From contig NZ_LT904904.1 in assembly GCF_900199725.1 (NCBI RefSeq), positions 344,412-408,411 of the forward strand: a DNA stretch of 64,000 nucleotides, written 5' to 3'. Source of the DNA: Cytobacillus massiliigabonensis (GTDB lineage Bacteria; Bacillota; Bacilli; Bacillales; Cytobacillaceae). The position numbers and the translations under genes were made by a program. The notes under the pieces are model-generated. The model saw nothing but the letters and a program-made list of their open reading frames with translations, did no database searches and was not told the origin of the DNA. Positions 8,069 to 17,468 of this stretch are shown one piece after another; the first letter of the stretch is position 1, and each line of letters begins with the position of its first letter.

Positions 8069-11047
8069 ATGGAATTTACAAGAAGGCAGTTTCTGAAATT
8101 GACCGGGGCTGTGGCAGCAACTCTCGCGGTTGTTGAGCTTGGCTTCGACGATAAAGGAGCGAGAGCAAAAACAAGAGAGTTCAAGATTGCAGAACTTAAG
8201 CCTACACCAACCATTTGTCCTTATTGCGCGGTTGGCTGCGGTATTTTAGTTTATTCTAAAGGCGATGATGTGGTGTATACGGAGGGGGATCCGGATCATC
8301 CAATCAATGAAGGAAGCTTATGCAGCAAGGGAACAACTGTAAGACAGGTGTATACAAGTGAAAAACGGATAACCAAACCGATGTACCGTGCACCTGGAAG
8401 TGATAAGTGGAAAGAAGTAGATTGGGACTTTGCGCTTGAAAAGGTAGCAAAAAATATTAAAGAAACACGTGACCGTACATTTATCCATAAGGAAAATGGA
8501 CTGACAGTCAATAGAACAGACTCTATTGCCTATCTTGGCGGTGCAGCATTAGATAACGAAGAGTGCCATTTGCTGCAGAAATTGTTCCGCGCTGGACTCG
8601 GACTCACCTATATTGAACACCAGGCCCGAATATGACATAGTTCAACGGTTGCCGGTCTGGCACCTACATTTGGTCGTGGAGCAATGACAAACCACTGGAA
8701 TGATCTTCAGCATGCCGATGTATTAATGATTATCGGTGCGAATCCCGCTGAAAATCATCCAATTAGCTTTAGATGGATATTAAAAGCACTAGAAAAAGGC
8801 GGGAAGCTTATCTCTGTTGACCCGCGTTTTACAAGAACCTCGCAAATGGCAAATGTGTACGGCCAGCTTCGTTCAGGAACGGACATTGCCTTTATCGGAG
8901 GGATGATTAACTATGTGCTGCAGAACGAATTATTCCATAAAGAATATGTCGCTTCTTATACAAATGCTTCTTATATTGTGGAAGACACGTATTCATTTAA
9001 TGATGGAATGTTTAGCGGCTATGATAAAGGAAAGAGAAGCTACGATAAAACGAAGTGGGCTTTCAAAACGGATAAGGATGGAAAAACGCTTAAAGATCCA
9101 ACTCTAAAAGATCCGAAGTGTGTGTTCCAGCTGATGAAGAAGCATTTTTCCCGTTATGATATTGACACCGTTATTGGTGTAACAGGCACTTCGAAGGAAA
9201 CGTACGAAGAAATATGCAAAACATACGCTTCAACTGGTGAAGTAGGAAAAGCGGGTACAATCCTATATGCAATGGGTGGAACACAGCATACGGTAGGTAC
9301 GCAAAACATTCGCTCTTATGCGATTCTTCAGCTGCTTCTTGGAAACATTGGAATTTCTGGAGGCGGTGTGAATGCATTGCGCGGAGAATCTAATGTTCAA
9401 GGTTCAACCGATTTCGGTCTTTTATATGATAATGTGCCAGGATACATGCAAGTTCCTACAACTGCAGAAACAGATTTTACTTATCAAGGGTTCCTTGACC
9501 GGATCACCCCTAAAGACGGCTATTGGGTAAACAAGCCGAAGTTCTACACAAGCATGATGAAATCCTTCTATGGGGACAACGCAACAAAGGCAAATGAATT
9601 TGGCTATCACTACTTGCCTAAGCTTGCAGCAGGCAAAAATTATTCATTTATGCGATTGTTTGATGCGATGCATCGGAAAGAGCTTGAAGGTTTATTGTTA
9701 TTTGGATCAAATCCTGCCGTTGGCGGACCAAATGCAGGGAAAGAAATCGAGTCTCTCAGCAATCTAAAGTGGATGGTTGCAGTAGACCTTTTCGAAACAG
9801 AAACTTCTTCTTTCTGGCAAAAAGAAGCAGGAGCAGACCCAGCGTCGATTCAGACGGAAGTTATATTCCTTCCTGCAAGCGGTTCTTTTGAAAAAGAAGG
9901 CTCGGTTACGAATTCAGGACGCTGGATGCAATATCGCTGGCAAGCCATTAAGCCAAAGGGTGAATCGAAGGCGGATTTAGAGATTGTGCATATGCTCGCG
10001 CGTCGTTTAAAGGATATGTATAAAAATAGCTCAAATCCAGCAGATATGCCAATGAAGGCAATGACATGGGACTACGGTGAAAGTGACCACCCTGATATTG
10101 ATCTCGTTTGCAGAGAAATAAATGGCTATGACATGAAAACGAAAAAACAAGTAAAAATATTTGGTGATTTAAAGGATGATGGATCTACATGCAGTGGTAA
10201 CTGGATCTATTGCGGTTTCTACCCTGAAAATGAAAACCTGGCTAAACGCCGGGACAGCACAGATGAAGGAATGGGCAATTTCCTGAATTGGTCATATGCA
10301 TGGCCAGCCAATCGCCGTATCCTTTATAACCGTGCAAGTGCGGACCTGAATGGAAAGGCATGGAGCAAGACAAGAGTTGGCATCGAATGGAATGCTGCTG
10401 AAGGAAAATGGAAGGGAAATGACGTTCCAGATTTCGTTGTAACGAAGGGACCAGATGATCCAACTTTTGTTGATCCGTTCCTTATGATGGCAGGAGGAAA
10501 AGGAGCATTATTTGCTTCTATTAACGAAGGACCGCTTCCTGAACATTACGAGCCATATGAAAATCCGATGTCAAATTCATTCTCAAGTGTTCAGCTGAAT
10601 CCAGCCGTGCAATTTGGTGAAGAAGAAATGAATGCACAAGGGGATGTATCAAAGTATCCAATTGTTGCAACTACCTATCGTCTATCCGAGCATTGGCAAT
10701 CTGGAGCGATGACGCGAAGCCAGGAATGGCTGGCAGAGCTTGTTCCTCATATGTTCGTAGAGATCAGTGAGGAATTGGCAAAAGAAAAAGGCATTAAAAA
10801 TAAGGATAAAATCATTGTTTCATCCGCACGTGGTGAAATTAATGCTTATGCAATGGTGACGAAGCGTTTTAAACCATACAAATTAAAGGATAAAACGGTT
10901 CACCATATCGGTATGCCATGGCATTTTGGATATAAAGGCATTGTCACAGGCGGCTCAGCAAACCGCTTAACACCGCATATTGGAGATGCAAACTCAACAA
11001 TACCAGAATACAAAGCATTCCTTTGCGATGTTAGGAGGGCAAAATAA
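8069..11047 (+). CDS. fdhF: Selenocysteine-containing formate dehydrogenase, catalytic subunit (UGA read through)
   Basis: Molybdopterin- and Fe-S-containing catalytic subunit, 992 residues when the in-frame TGA at 8633-8635 is read as selenocysteine (U189). The flanking residues EHQARI-U-HSSTVAGLAPTFGRGAM match the Sec site of FdnG-type formate dehydrogenases. The N-terminus has a Tat signal (TRRQFLKLTGAVAATLAVV), so the enzyme is exported folded. The 4Fe-4S motif is CPYCAVGC plus a fourth cysteine in GSLCSKG. Downstream lie the bis-MGD domains and the C-terminal molydopterin-dinucleotide-binding fold with YRLSEHWQSGAMTR. A SECIS hairpin begins 11 bases after the UGA. It is followed at a one-base overlap by the Fe-S subunit gene. 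This is a whole gene, not two fragments. Confidence 0.95.
8633..8635 (+). other. In-frame UGA decoded as selenocysteine
   Basis: The TGA falls exactly where FdnG/FdhF enzymes carry the Mo-ligating selenocysteine or cysteine, between conserved QAR- and -HSxTVAGLAPTFGRG. The frame resumes without any shift on the other side. Confidence 0.95.
8647..8664 (+). promoter_or_regulatory. SECIS element for selenocysteine insertion
   Basis: GGTTGCC-GGTCT-GGCACC forms a stem-loop with a single bulged U in the 5' arm and the loop GGUCU. The bulged U and apical GGU are what SelB recognises in E. coli fdhF, and the spacing of 11 bases after UGA is the same as I recall for E. coli fdhF. Confidence 0.93.
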
Positions 11048-11865
11048 TGGCTGAAACAATTAAATTAGTGGATGTAACAAAATGTGATGGCTGCCGTGCA
11101 TGCATGGTGTCATGTAAGAACTGGAATGATCTCCCATCTGAAATGGAGGATTTCCATGGAAGCTATCAATCTCATGAAAAGATTACGGCAAATACATGGA
11201 ATGTCTTAACTTTTAATGAACAAGAAAGAAGTGATGGCGGGCTTGACTGGCTTTTCCGCCATTCCTCCTGCTTGCATTGTACGGAGGCTGCATGTGAGAA
11301 GGCTTGTCCAGAAAATGCGATTAGCCATACAGAGTTTGGATCAGTTGTTGTTGATTATGATACATGTGTTGGCTGTGGCTACTGTGTACAGGCATGTGGG
11401 TTTGATGCAATCAATCTAGCAACATATGTAGATAAAAATGGAAAAGAGTTCAGGAAGGCACAAAAATGTACACAATGTACGGACCGTTTAGAGGAAGGGC
11501 TCCAGCCTGCGTGTGCAACTGCTTGTCATACAGGAGCGATTGTTTATGGGGATAAGGATGAACTTCTTTCCTCAGCTGAGGATCGTTTAGCGCAGATTAA
11601 AGAGCGTTACCCGAATGCAAACATATACAATCCACAAGGCATTAGCGGAACAAATACGGTGTATATCCTTGCTGATAAACCGACAACATACGGTTTACCA
11701 GAAAACCCTAAAGTGGCTCTTTCGCAAATAGTTTGGAAGGATTATGCACAGCCAATTGGAAAAATGATGCTTGGTGCGACAACAATGGCCGTTATTGGTT
11801 CATTCATCGCAACCAATTTAAACAAGAAGAACCATTCCAGTGAAGGAGACCAGAGCCATGAATAA
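11047..11865 (+). CDS. Formate dehydrogenase Fe-S subunit (FdnH/FdhB type)
   Basis: Electron-transfer subunit of 272 residues with four ferredoxin-type cysteine groups: CDGCRACMVSC near residue 12, CLHCTEAACEKAC near 78, CVGCGYCVQAC near 109, and CTQCTDRLEEGLQPACATAC near 140. These hold four 4Fe-4S clusters that carry electrons from the catalytic subunit to the cytochrome. A C-terminal hydrophobic helix (MMLGATTMAVIGSFIATNL, about residues 239-257) anchors it in the membrane, as in E. coli FdnH. It overlaps fdhF by one base and the cytochrome gene by eight bases. Confidence 0.95.
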   Translation: MAETIKLVDVTKCDGCRACMVSCKNWNDLPSEMEDFHGSYQSHEKITANTWNVLTFNEQERSDGGLDWLFRHSSCLHCTEAACEKACPENAISHTEFGSVVVDYDTCVGCGYCVQACGFDAINLATYVDKNGKEFRKAQKCTQCTDRLEEGLQPACATACHTGAIVYGDKDELLSSAEDRLAQIKERYPNANIYNPQGISGTNTVYILADKPTTYGLPENPKVALSQIVWKDYAQPIGKMMLGATTMAVIGSFIATNLNKKNHSSEGDQSHE

Positions 11866-12532
11866 AAGTGGAAATCAAAAAACGGTTAAACGTTTTAATT
11901 TGGGCTTCAGAATTTCACACTGGGTAAATGCAGCAGCCTTTTTTGTTCTATATATTTCAGCCTTGCCAATGTATACCGAGTTCTTTGACTGGCTATATCC
12001 TGTTTTTGGCGGACCTGCAGGTGCTAGACTCGTGCATAGAATTGCGGCAGTTGCCTTTATGCTTCCACTGCCAATTATGATTATTTTTGATTGGAAAGGT
12101 TTTAGTAATTGGGCGAAAAATATTTTCTCTTGGAAGAAGCATGACCTGCAATTCTTCCCCCAATTTATTAAAGAGTTTTTCGGAATGAAAGCAAAGGTGC
12201 CGAAGCAAGATTTCTTTAATGCAGGTGAAAAAATTAATTCCTGGTTAATGATTATTACAACAATTATGCTGATCTGTTCAGGACTAATCATGTGGTTCCC
12301 GCAATACTTTTCGTATGGAATCATTATGTGGGCATATCCAATGCATAGCATTGGTTTAGGTCTGGCTGCAGCTGTTGCTGTTGGTCATATTTATATGTCT
12401 CTTGTTACAGCAAAACCTTCAATGAGGGGGATTATCAAAGGGGATGTATCCGAGGAATATGCGAAGGATCACCATGGCCGCTGGTATGATGAGCTTCAAG
12501 CGGCACAACCGAAAAAGAAAAAACATGCGTAA
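11858..12532 (+). CDS. Formate dehydrogenase cytochrome b subunit (FdnI type)
   Basis: Integral membrane dihaem cytochrome b of 224 residues with four hydrophobic segments, the quinone-reducing subunit. Likely haem-ligand histidines lie in GFRISHWVNA, RLVHRIAAV and, in the last helix, PMHSIG and VGHIYMS. I chose the ATG at 11858, which has AAGGAG nine bases upstream; an in-frame GTG 18 bases earlier overlaps that box. It overlaps the Fe-S subunit by eight bases. With the two upstream genes it gives an N-type, membrane-bound formate:quinone oxidoreductase facing the outside (inferred from the Tat signal). Confidence 0.93.
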   Translation: MNKSGNQKTVKRFNLGFRISHWVNAAAFFVLYISALPMYTEFFDWLYPVFGGPAGARLVHRIAAVAFMLPLPIMIIFDWKGFSNWAKNIFSWKKHDLQFFPQFIKEFFGMKAKVPKQDFFNAGEKINSWLMIITTIMLICSGLIMWFPQYFSYGIIMWAYPMHSIGLGLAAAVAVGHIYMSLVTAKPSMRGIIKGDVSEEYAKDHHGRWYDELQAAQPKKKKHA

Positions 12533-12578
12533 CCATTCATATCCTTGGGATAATTGATAACCGAATAATAATAGAGAG

Positions 12579-12616
12579 GAGCTACCCTGGATAAAGGGTA
12601 GCCTTTACTCTCTTAA
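12579..12616 (+). terminator. Hairpin between the cytochrome and fdhE genes
   Basis: Eight-base-pair perfect stem GCTACCCT / AGGGTAGC with a six-base loop, flanked by AGAGAG and CTCTCT that can extend it. There is no clear T-run, so it may act as partial terminator or RNA-processing/stability site separating structural genes from fdhE. Confidence 0.5.
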
Positions 12617-12634
12617 ATGAAAGTGGTGTTTTCG

Positions 12635-13438
12635 ATGGCAAAAATGAATGTTCTTGATGAAAACTATGAAAAACTGCAGCAGGAGATTCAGACATTAAGT
12701 GAAAAATGGAGAAGAGAAATCTCCAATTTATCAGTAAATTGCATAGGGGATGCAGCGGAGAACGGTTCACCAATCCTTCCTCAAGCAGACCTTTCTATTG
12801 ACTTCAGCCAATATCAATTATTTATTGAAGAGCTGCTGCACCTCCTTGGTCAAAATAATGAGGGTATGATTCATTTAGCAGATAAAATAAGAGGACTATT
12901 AACGATAGATGTCTTACAAACATGGTTTGAAGAAGCAATCGTTGTGAACCATTTCTACTTTAATAACTATGCAGATGAAAATAATCTTCCAGTATGGCTT
13001 CCTATTTTCCTTGCTGAACAAGCAGCACGTCCTTTTTTACAAGAGGCAACCGTGCGATTGGAACCGCAGTTAAAGGAGATGAACCATGCTTCTAGCTGTC
13101 CATCCTGTGGTGAACCTGCACGCTTTGCCTTACTTAACAAGAAAGGCAAGAAGGAGCTGACATGTCCAAGATGTCTACATGCATGGGAGGAAAAGAAAAT
13201 TAGCTGTGCGCACTGCGGATCAGAGGACGAGCTGGTAATCCTTAAAGTAGAAGGCGACGAAAGTGCGGAAATTCATGCATGTCATAAATGTAAAGGGTAT
13301 ACTAAAGTCATTGATAGCAGAAAGATGTTTAAAAAGGAATCTCCAACCCTATTAGATGTAAAAAGCATTCATCTCGATTATATTGCTCAAGAAAAGGGCT
13401 TTGGCGGTTTAGAGGATTCAGGTAAAGGGACTCACTAA
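12635..13438 (+). CDS. fdhE: Formate dehydrogenase accessory protein FdhE
   Basis: Rubredoxin-like maturation factor of 267 residues for respiratory formate dehydrogenases, thought to bind and quality-check the Tat-exported catalytic subunit. The C-terminal half carries four CxxC motifs: CPSC, CPRC, CAHC and CHKC, which bind iron or zinc. The N-terminal half is helical. I chose the ATG at 12635 because GTGGTG lies six bases upstream; an in-frame ATG 18 bases earlier has no ribosome site. It is separated from the structural genes by about 100 bases with a hairpin, and runs on into mobA with a 23-base gap. Confidence 0.9.
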   Translation: MAKMNVLDENYEKLQQEIQTLSEKWRREISNLSVNCIGDAAENGSPILPQADLSIDFSQYQLFIEELLHLLGQNNEGMIHLADKIRGLLTIDVLQTWFEEAIVVNHFYFNNYADENNLPVWLPIFLAEQAARPFLQEATVRLEPQLKEMNHASSCPSCGEPARFALLNKKGKKELTCPRCLHAWEEKKISCAHCGSEDELVILKVEGDESAEIHACHKCKGYTKVIDSRKMFKKESPTLLDVKSIHLDYIAQEKGFGGLEDSGKGTH

Positions 13439-13461
13439 TTTTCAGGAGCAGGTGAGAAGAA

Positions 13462-14082
13462 ATGAGGACGACAGGAATTATTATGGCTGGCGGCAAGTCA
13501 AGCAGGATGGGGAAGAATAAAGCTCTATTAAAAATAGGTGAAAAAACGGTCATTGAACATATTGCAGCAGAGCTTGAAAAGACTGTGTCGGATCTGATGA
13601 TTGTGACAAATACATTGGAAGATTATCAATTTCTTAATCTTCCAATGGTTGAGGACGAGTGGAAGGGAATGGGTCCGCTTGCAGGCATTCATGCAGGATT
13701 AAAAGCATCTAAAACGGATAAAAACCTTGTAGTGGCATGTGATATGCCATTTGTTTCCTCAGAACTAGGAGGAATTTTACTAGGTTTCCTAGAGGATTTT
13801 GATGCAGCTGTTCCAAATATTTCAGATCAGCTTCATCCATTGTTTGCAGCTTATCGAAAAGATGTTCACGAGGAAATTAGCCATTCTTTACAGAAACAGG
13901 AGCTGCGTATCAGGCAATTTTTTCAAAAGATAAATACAAAAATTGTCTTAGAAGAAGATCTCCAAAAGCTGCATTTTCCTTATCAAACCCATCATTTCTT
14001 TAATATGAATCATCCGGATGAATTTGAGGAAGCCCTAAAAATGGCAGCTGGACATCAAAAAGAAAGCAGAGAGTTATCATGA
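13462..14082 (+). CDS. mobA: Molybdenum cofactor guanylyltransferase MobA
   Basis: Attaches GMP to Mo-molybdopterin to make the MGD cofactor required by formate dehydrogenase. Nucleotide-binding N-terminus is IMAGGKSSRMGKNKALL. Also visible are MGPLAGIHAGL and the metal-binding CDMPF. Length of 206 residues is normal. The ribosome site GGAGCAGGTGAGAAGAA lies just upstream. The stop overlaps the start of moeA by four bases (ATGA). No mobB follows. Confidence 0.94.
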   Translation: MRTTGIIMAGGKSSRMGKNKALLKIGEKTVIEHIAAELEKTVSDLMIVTNTLEDYQFLNLPMVEDEWKGMGPLAGIHAGLKASKTDKNLVVACDMPFVSSELGGILLGFLEDFDAAVPNISDQLHPLFAAYRKDVHEEISHSLQKQELRIRQFFQKINTKIVLEEDLQKLHFPYQTHHFFNMNHPDEFEEALKMAAGHQKESRELS

Positions 14083-15308
14083 AATTTTTCCAAGTGAATT
14101 CTGTAGAAGAAACGTTTGATTTGATTAGTAAATATGTGAAACCGCTAGAAGAGTCTGTAACCATTCCGCTTTTTGAAGCGCTTCATTTCGTTTTAGCTGA
14201 AGATATCTATGCCTGCGAAAATGTTCCTGATTTTCGCCGTTCGACCGTAGATGGATTTGCTGTTAAAGCAAAGGATACATTTGGTTCATCCGAAAGTCTG
14301 CCAGGCTTTCTTACTCTTGCAGGAGAAGTTCAAATGGGTCAAGTTCCTCCAAGAGCGCTGCAAGCTGGAGAAGCGATGTATGTGCCTACTGGAGGCATGC
14401 TCCCTGATGGCAGTGATGCGGTGGTGATGATTGAGCATTGTGAAGATTTGGCTGGATTAATCAATGTATTCAAGCAGATAGCCCCAGGAGAGAATGTCAT
14501 TTCTGTCGGAGAGGATATTAGAAAAGAGACCATTCTTTTAGAAAAGGGGACAAAGCTTCGTTCACAGGAGTTAGGCGCACTTGCCTCTCAAGGAATAACA
14601 GCGGTTTCGGTGATAAGAAAACCGGTAGTCGGCTATCTTTCCTCAGGTGATGAAATTGTTCCAATCGAAACAGAAAGCCTAGCCCCAGGCGAAATACGAG
14701 ATATGAACGGGATAACAATTGGTGCTCTTGTGACCGAGTGGGGATACGCCTTCCGGTATGGGGGAATTGTCAAAGATAGCCGCGAAGAGTTTGAACGAAG
14801 GGCCAAAGAACTATTGGCAGAAACAGATTGTTTAATTGTATCTGGCGGCAGCTCAGTCGGCACGAAGGATTATTCAGCAGACGTGATTCAATCACTTGGT
14901 AAACCAGGTGTGTTCGTGCATGGGATATCCATTAAGCCTGGAAAGCCGACAATTTTATCTTTAGCTGATAAAAAGCCTGTCATTGGTCTCCCAGGTCATC
15001 CAGCATCAGCTGTTATTATTTTCCACCTATTCGGAAAGGCAATCTTAGAACAGCTGCATGGAGCAAGAAAGCGAGAAAAACAGCTGACTTTTGCAAAAGT
15101 AACGAAGAATATTCCCTCATCACCAGGACGGACAGATTATGTGAGAGTACGATTGGTTGAGGAGAATGATGTTTGGTACGCCGATCCGATTATTGGAAAA
15201 TCCGGTCTTATCTCTACTCTCGTTCAAAGTGATGGAATGATCGAGATCACAGCAAGGCGTGAAGGTGTTCAAAAGGGAGAACTCGTTCCAGTAAGAATTT
15301 TTAGGTAG
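14079..15308 (+). CDS. moeA: Molybdopterin molybdenumtransferase MoeA
   Basis: Inserts molybdate into adenylated molybdopterin. Typical motifs in order: RRSTVDGFAV, VPTGGMLPDGSDAVVMIEH, the MPT-binding-like domain with PVVGYLSSGDEIV, LIVSGGSSVGTKDYSAD, GISIKPGKPT and IGLPGHPASA. The 409-residue length is normal, with an intact C-terminal beta domain (FAKVTKNIPS onward). It overlaps mobA by four bases and is followed 13 bases later by a second MoeA-like gene. Confidence 0.95.
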   Translation: MKFFQVNSVEETFDLISKYVKPLEESVTIPLFEALHFVLAEDIYACENVPDFRRSTVDGFAVKAKDTFGSSESLPGFLTLAGEVQMGQVPPRALQAGEAMYVPTGGMLPDGSDAVVMIEHCEDLAGLINVFKQIAPGENVISVGEDIRKETILLEKGTKLRSQELGALASQGITAVSVIRKPVVGYLSSGDEIVPIETESLAPGEIRDMNGITIGALVTEWGYAFRYGGIVKDSREEFERRAKELLAETDCLIVSGGSSVGTKDYSADVIQSLGKPGVFVHGISIKPGKPTILSLADKKPVIGLPGHPASAVIIFHLFGKAILEQLHGARKREKQLTFAKVTKNIPSSPGRTDYVRVRLVEENDVWYADPIIGKSGLISTLVQSDGMIEITARREGVQKGELVPVRIFR

Positions 15309-15321
15309 GGGGTGGAATTAG

Positions 15322-17256
15322 ATGTCAACATTCCATTTCAAGAGGAAGGTATATTTAGAGGACAAGCCACGGCATGAGGCAGTTCAACAAATGCTTGCCC
15401 ATTTTGAATCAAAGCAAGAGATCGAATGGCTGGACAGCTCAAGTTCGCTAGGAAGAGTATTAGCTGAGCCTGTTTTTGCAAACAGTTCCATGCCCCATTA
15501 CCATGCGTCTGCGATGGACGGGATTGCTGTAATTGCAGAGGAAACCTTCTCAGCACATGAGCAGCAGCCGATTCAGTTAAAACGAAATGAAGATTTTGTA
15601 TATGTTGATACAGGAAATGAAGTTCCTTCTCCTTTTGATGCAGTGATTATGATTGAACAAGTAAATGAGCTTGCGGAAGATACAATTGAGATTATTGAAC
15701 CTGCCGTACCTTGGCAGCATATTCGGCCTATTGGAGAGGATATTGTACAGGAGGAGATGCTGTTTCCTCAAGGTCATCGTATACGGCCTGTTGATATCGG
15801 AGCTCTACTTGCATCAAGAACGGTGACCGTTCCAGTAGTGAAAAAGCCGATCGTCACCATTATTCCAACAGGGAACGAGTTAGTTTCCGCGGTTGACTCT
15901 GTCTCTGCTGGCCAATTAATTGAATTTAATGGCACTGTATTTGCCAATTATATACATGAGTGGGGCGGAGAACCATGCCTGCACCCGATCGTGAAAGATG
16001 AACCGGAGGAATTGCGGGCGGCTCTTTTGGAGGCTGTCAAACATTCTGATATGGTTGTTATTAATGCAGGCTCTTCGGCAGGATCAAAAGATTACACCGT
16101 CCATATGATTCAAGAGCTTGGAGCGGTTTTTACTCATGGAGTGGCAACAAGACCAGGCAAGCCTGTAATCATAGGGAAAATCGAAGATACTATAATCATT
16201 GGGGTTCCTGGGTATCCTGTTTCTGCCTACTTAGCGCTTGAATGGTTTGTCAGACCATTAATTTATGAAGTATTGCAAATACCTGAGCCAGTAAGGCCAA
16301 AGCTTAAGGTGAAAGTTGGACGCCGTATCGTTGGGACAATGGGGGCAGAGGATTTTATCCGAATGAATATTGGATTTGTAGATGGAGAATATATCGCGAA
16401 TCCGCTTCCTAGGGCCGCTGGAGTAACTATGTCGTTAGTCCGGGCAGATGGTATTCTAGTAATACCTCCTACTAGCCTAGGGTATGAACAAGGCGAATAC
16501 GCAGAAGTTGAATTGTATAAGCCGTTAGAAGAAATTCAGCAATCAATCGTTTGTATTGGAAGTCATGATTTAACGATTGACCTCCTTTCATCACATCTGA
16601 AAAAAGTAAAAAGAGATTCAAGGATTATGTCATCTCATGTCGGAAGTTTGGCAGGAATAATGGCAATTAAGAAGGGAGAGGCACATGTGGCCGGCATCCA
16701 TCTTCTTGATCCAGAAACAATGGAATATAATCAATCCTATATTGAAAGATTTTTGGCTGATAAAGAGGTTGTTCTTTATCCATTTTTAAAACGAAAACAA
16801 GGCTGGCTATTGCCGAAGGGCAATCCACTTGATATACAATCTATAAAAGATATTGTTCAAAAACAGGCACATTTCGTTAACCGCCAAAAAGGGGCAGGCA
16901 CAAGAATTCTTTTTGACATGCTTTTAAGAGAAGAAGGGATTGGGTCGGAAGCCATTATAGGCTATGATAGGGAAATGTTCTCCCATTTAAGTGTGGCGGC
17001 AGAGGTAAAAGGAAATCAGCATGCAGTAGGGCTAGGAATCTATCCAGCCGCAAATGCAATGGGGCTTGATTTTCTCCCTGTTGCGGATGAACACTATGAT
17101 TTACTTATGACAAAGGAATTCTTCGAAAGCCAAAAGGGCAAGGATTTAATCGATGCGATACAGTCGGAAGAGTTTATCGAAAAAGTAGAAGGAATTGGCG
17201 GGTATCTTCTAGAAAGGAATCCTAATCCAATCTACTTTAGCAAAAGTCTGTGTTAA
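15322..17256 (+). CDS. MoeA fused to a periplasmic-binding-protein-like domain
   Basis: A 644-residue two-part protein. Residues 1-405 are a full MoeA domain (HASAMDGIAV, DTGNEVPSPFDAVIMIEQ, GSSAGSKDYTVH, ATRPGKPVIIG, GVPGYPVSA). Residues about 415-644 are a substrate-binding-like module (SHDLTIDLLSSHLKK, GSLAGIMAIKKGEAHVAGIHLLDPE, NRQKGAGTRILFDMLL, VAAEVKGNQHAVGLGIYPAA), related to the tungstate/molybdate-binding or LysR-ligand domains. There is no signal peptide, so it acts in the cytoplasm. This MoeA-PBP architecture is known from other Firmicutes and archaea. Its role beside ordinary MoeA may be sensing or presenting molybdate or tungstate (inference). Confidence 0.9.
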   Translation: MSTFHFKRKVYLEDKPRHEAVQQMLAHFESKQEIEWLDSSSSLGRVLAEPVFANSSMPHYHASAMDGIAVIAEETFSAHEQQPIQLKRNEDFVYVDTGNEVPSPFDAVIMIEQVNELAEDTIEIIEPAVPWQHIRPIGEDIVQEEMLFPQGHRIRPVDIGALLASRTVTVPVVKKPIVTIIPTGNELVSAVDSVSAGQLIEFNGTVFANYIHEWGGEPCLHPIVKDEPEELRAALLEAVKHSDMVVINAGSSAGSKDYTVHMIQELGAVFTHGVATRPGKPVIIGKIEDTIIIGVPGYPVSAYLALEWFVRPLIYEVLQIPEPVRPKLKVKVGRRIVGTMGAEDFIRMNIGFVDGEYIANPLPRAAGVTMSLVRADGILVIPPTSLGYEQGEYAEVELYKPLEEIQQSIVCIGSHDLTIDLLSSHLKKVKRDSRIMSSHVGSLAGIMAIKKGEAHVAGIHLLDPETMEYNQSYIERFLADKEVVLYPFLKRKQGWLLPKGNPLDIQSIKDIVQKQAHFVNRQKGAGTRILFDMLLREEGIGSEAIIGYDREMFSHLSVAAEVKGNQHAVGLGIYPAANAMGLDFLPVADEHYDLLMTKEFFESQKGKDLIDAIQSEEFIEKVEGIGGYLLERNPNPIYFSKSLC

Positions 17257-17284
17257 TACTGGATGTTGATTATTTATTTGTTGA

Positions 17285-17425
17285 TTGTAGCGGAAGGCAC
17301 GAGACTCCTGCGGGAAGAGTAGGACAGGTGAGACCCCGCAGGAGCGAAAGCGACGAGGAGGCTCACCGCCTACCCCGCGGAAAGCGAGTGCCTGGAACGG
17401 AAATCAACCTTTACCAACTGAGGTT
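17285..17425. repeat. Dispersed GC-rich element, family B (copy B1)
   Basis: Contains GCACGAGACTCCTGCGGG, a CAGGTGAGACCCCGCAGGAG stretch, GAGGCTCACCGCCTACCCCG and GGAAATCAAC in this order. The same order is present at 35150-35292 and 56410-56510. It occupies the gap between the MoeA fusion and moaE. Confidence 0.85.
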
Positions 17426-17468
17426 TGTATTTACGAAAAAAAGCCTTTAACAAAAAGGAGTTGATTAA

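Noticed and set aside
8636-8700. fdhF as two genes or a frameshifted pseudogene
   Set aside because: The frame is unchanged across the TGA, conserved residues flank it on both sides and a canonical SECIS follows; selenocysteine explains all of it.
17250-17450. Open frame between the MoeA fusion and moaE
   Set aside because: It coincides with family B copy B1; the same false frame appears in B2 at 35109-35369.
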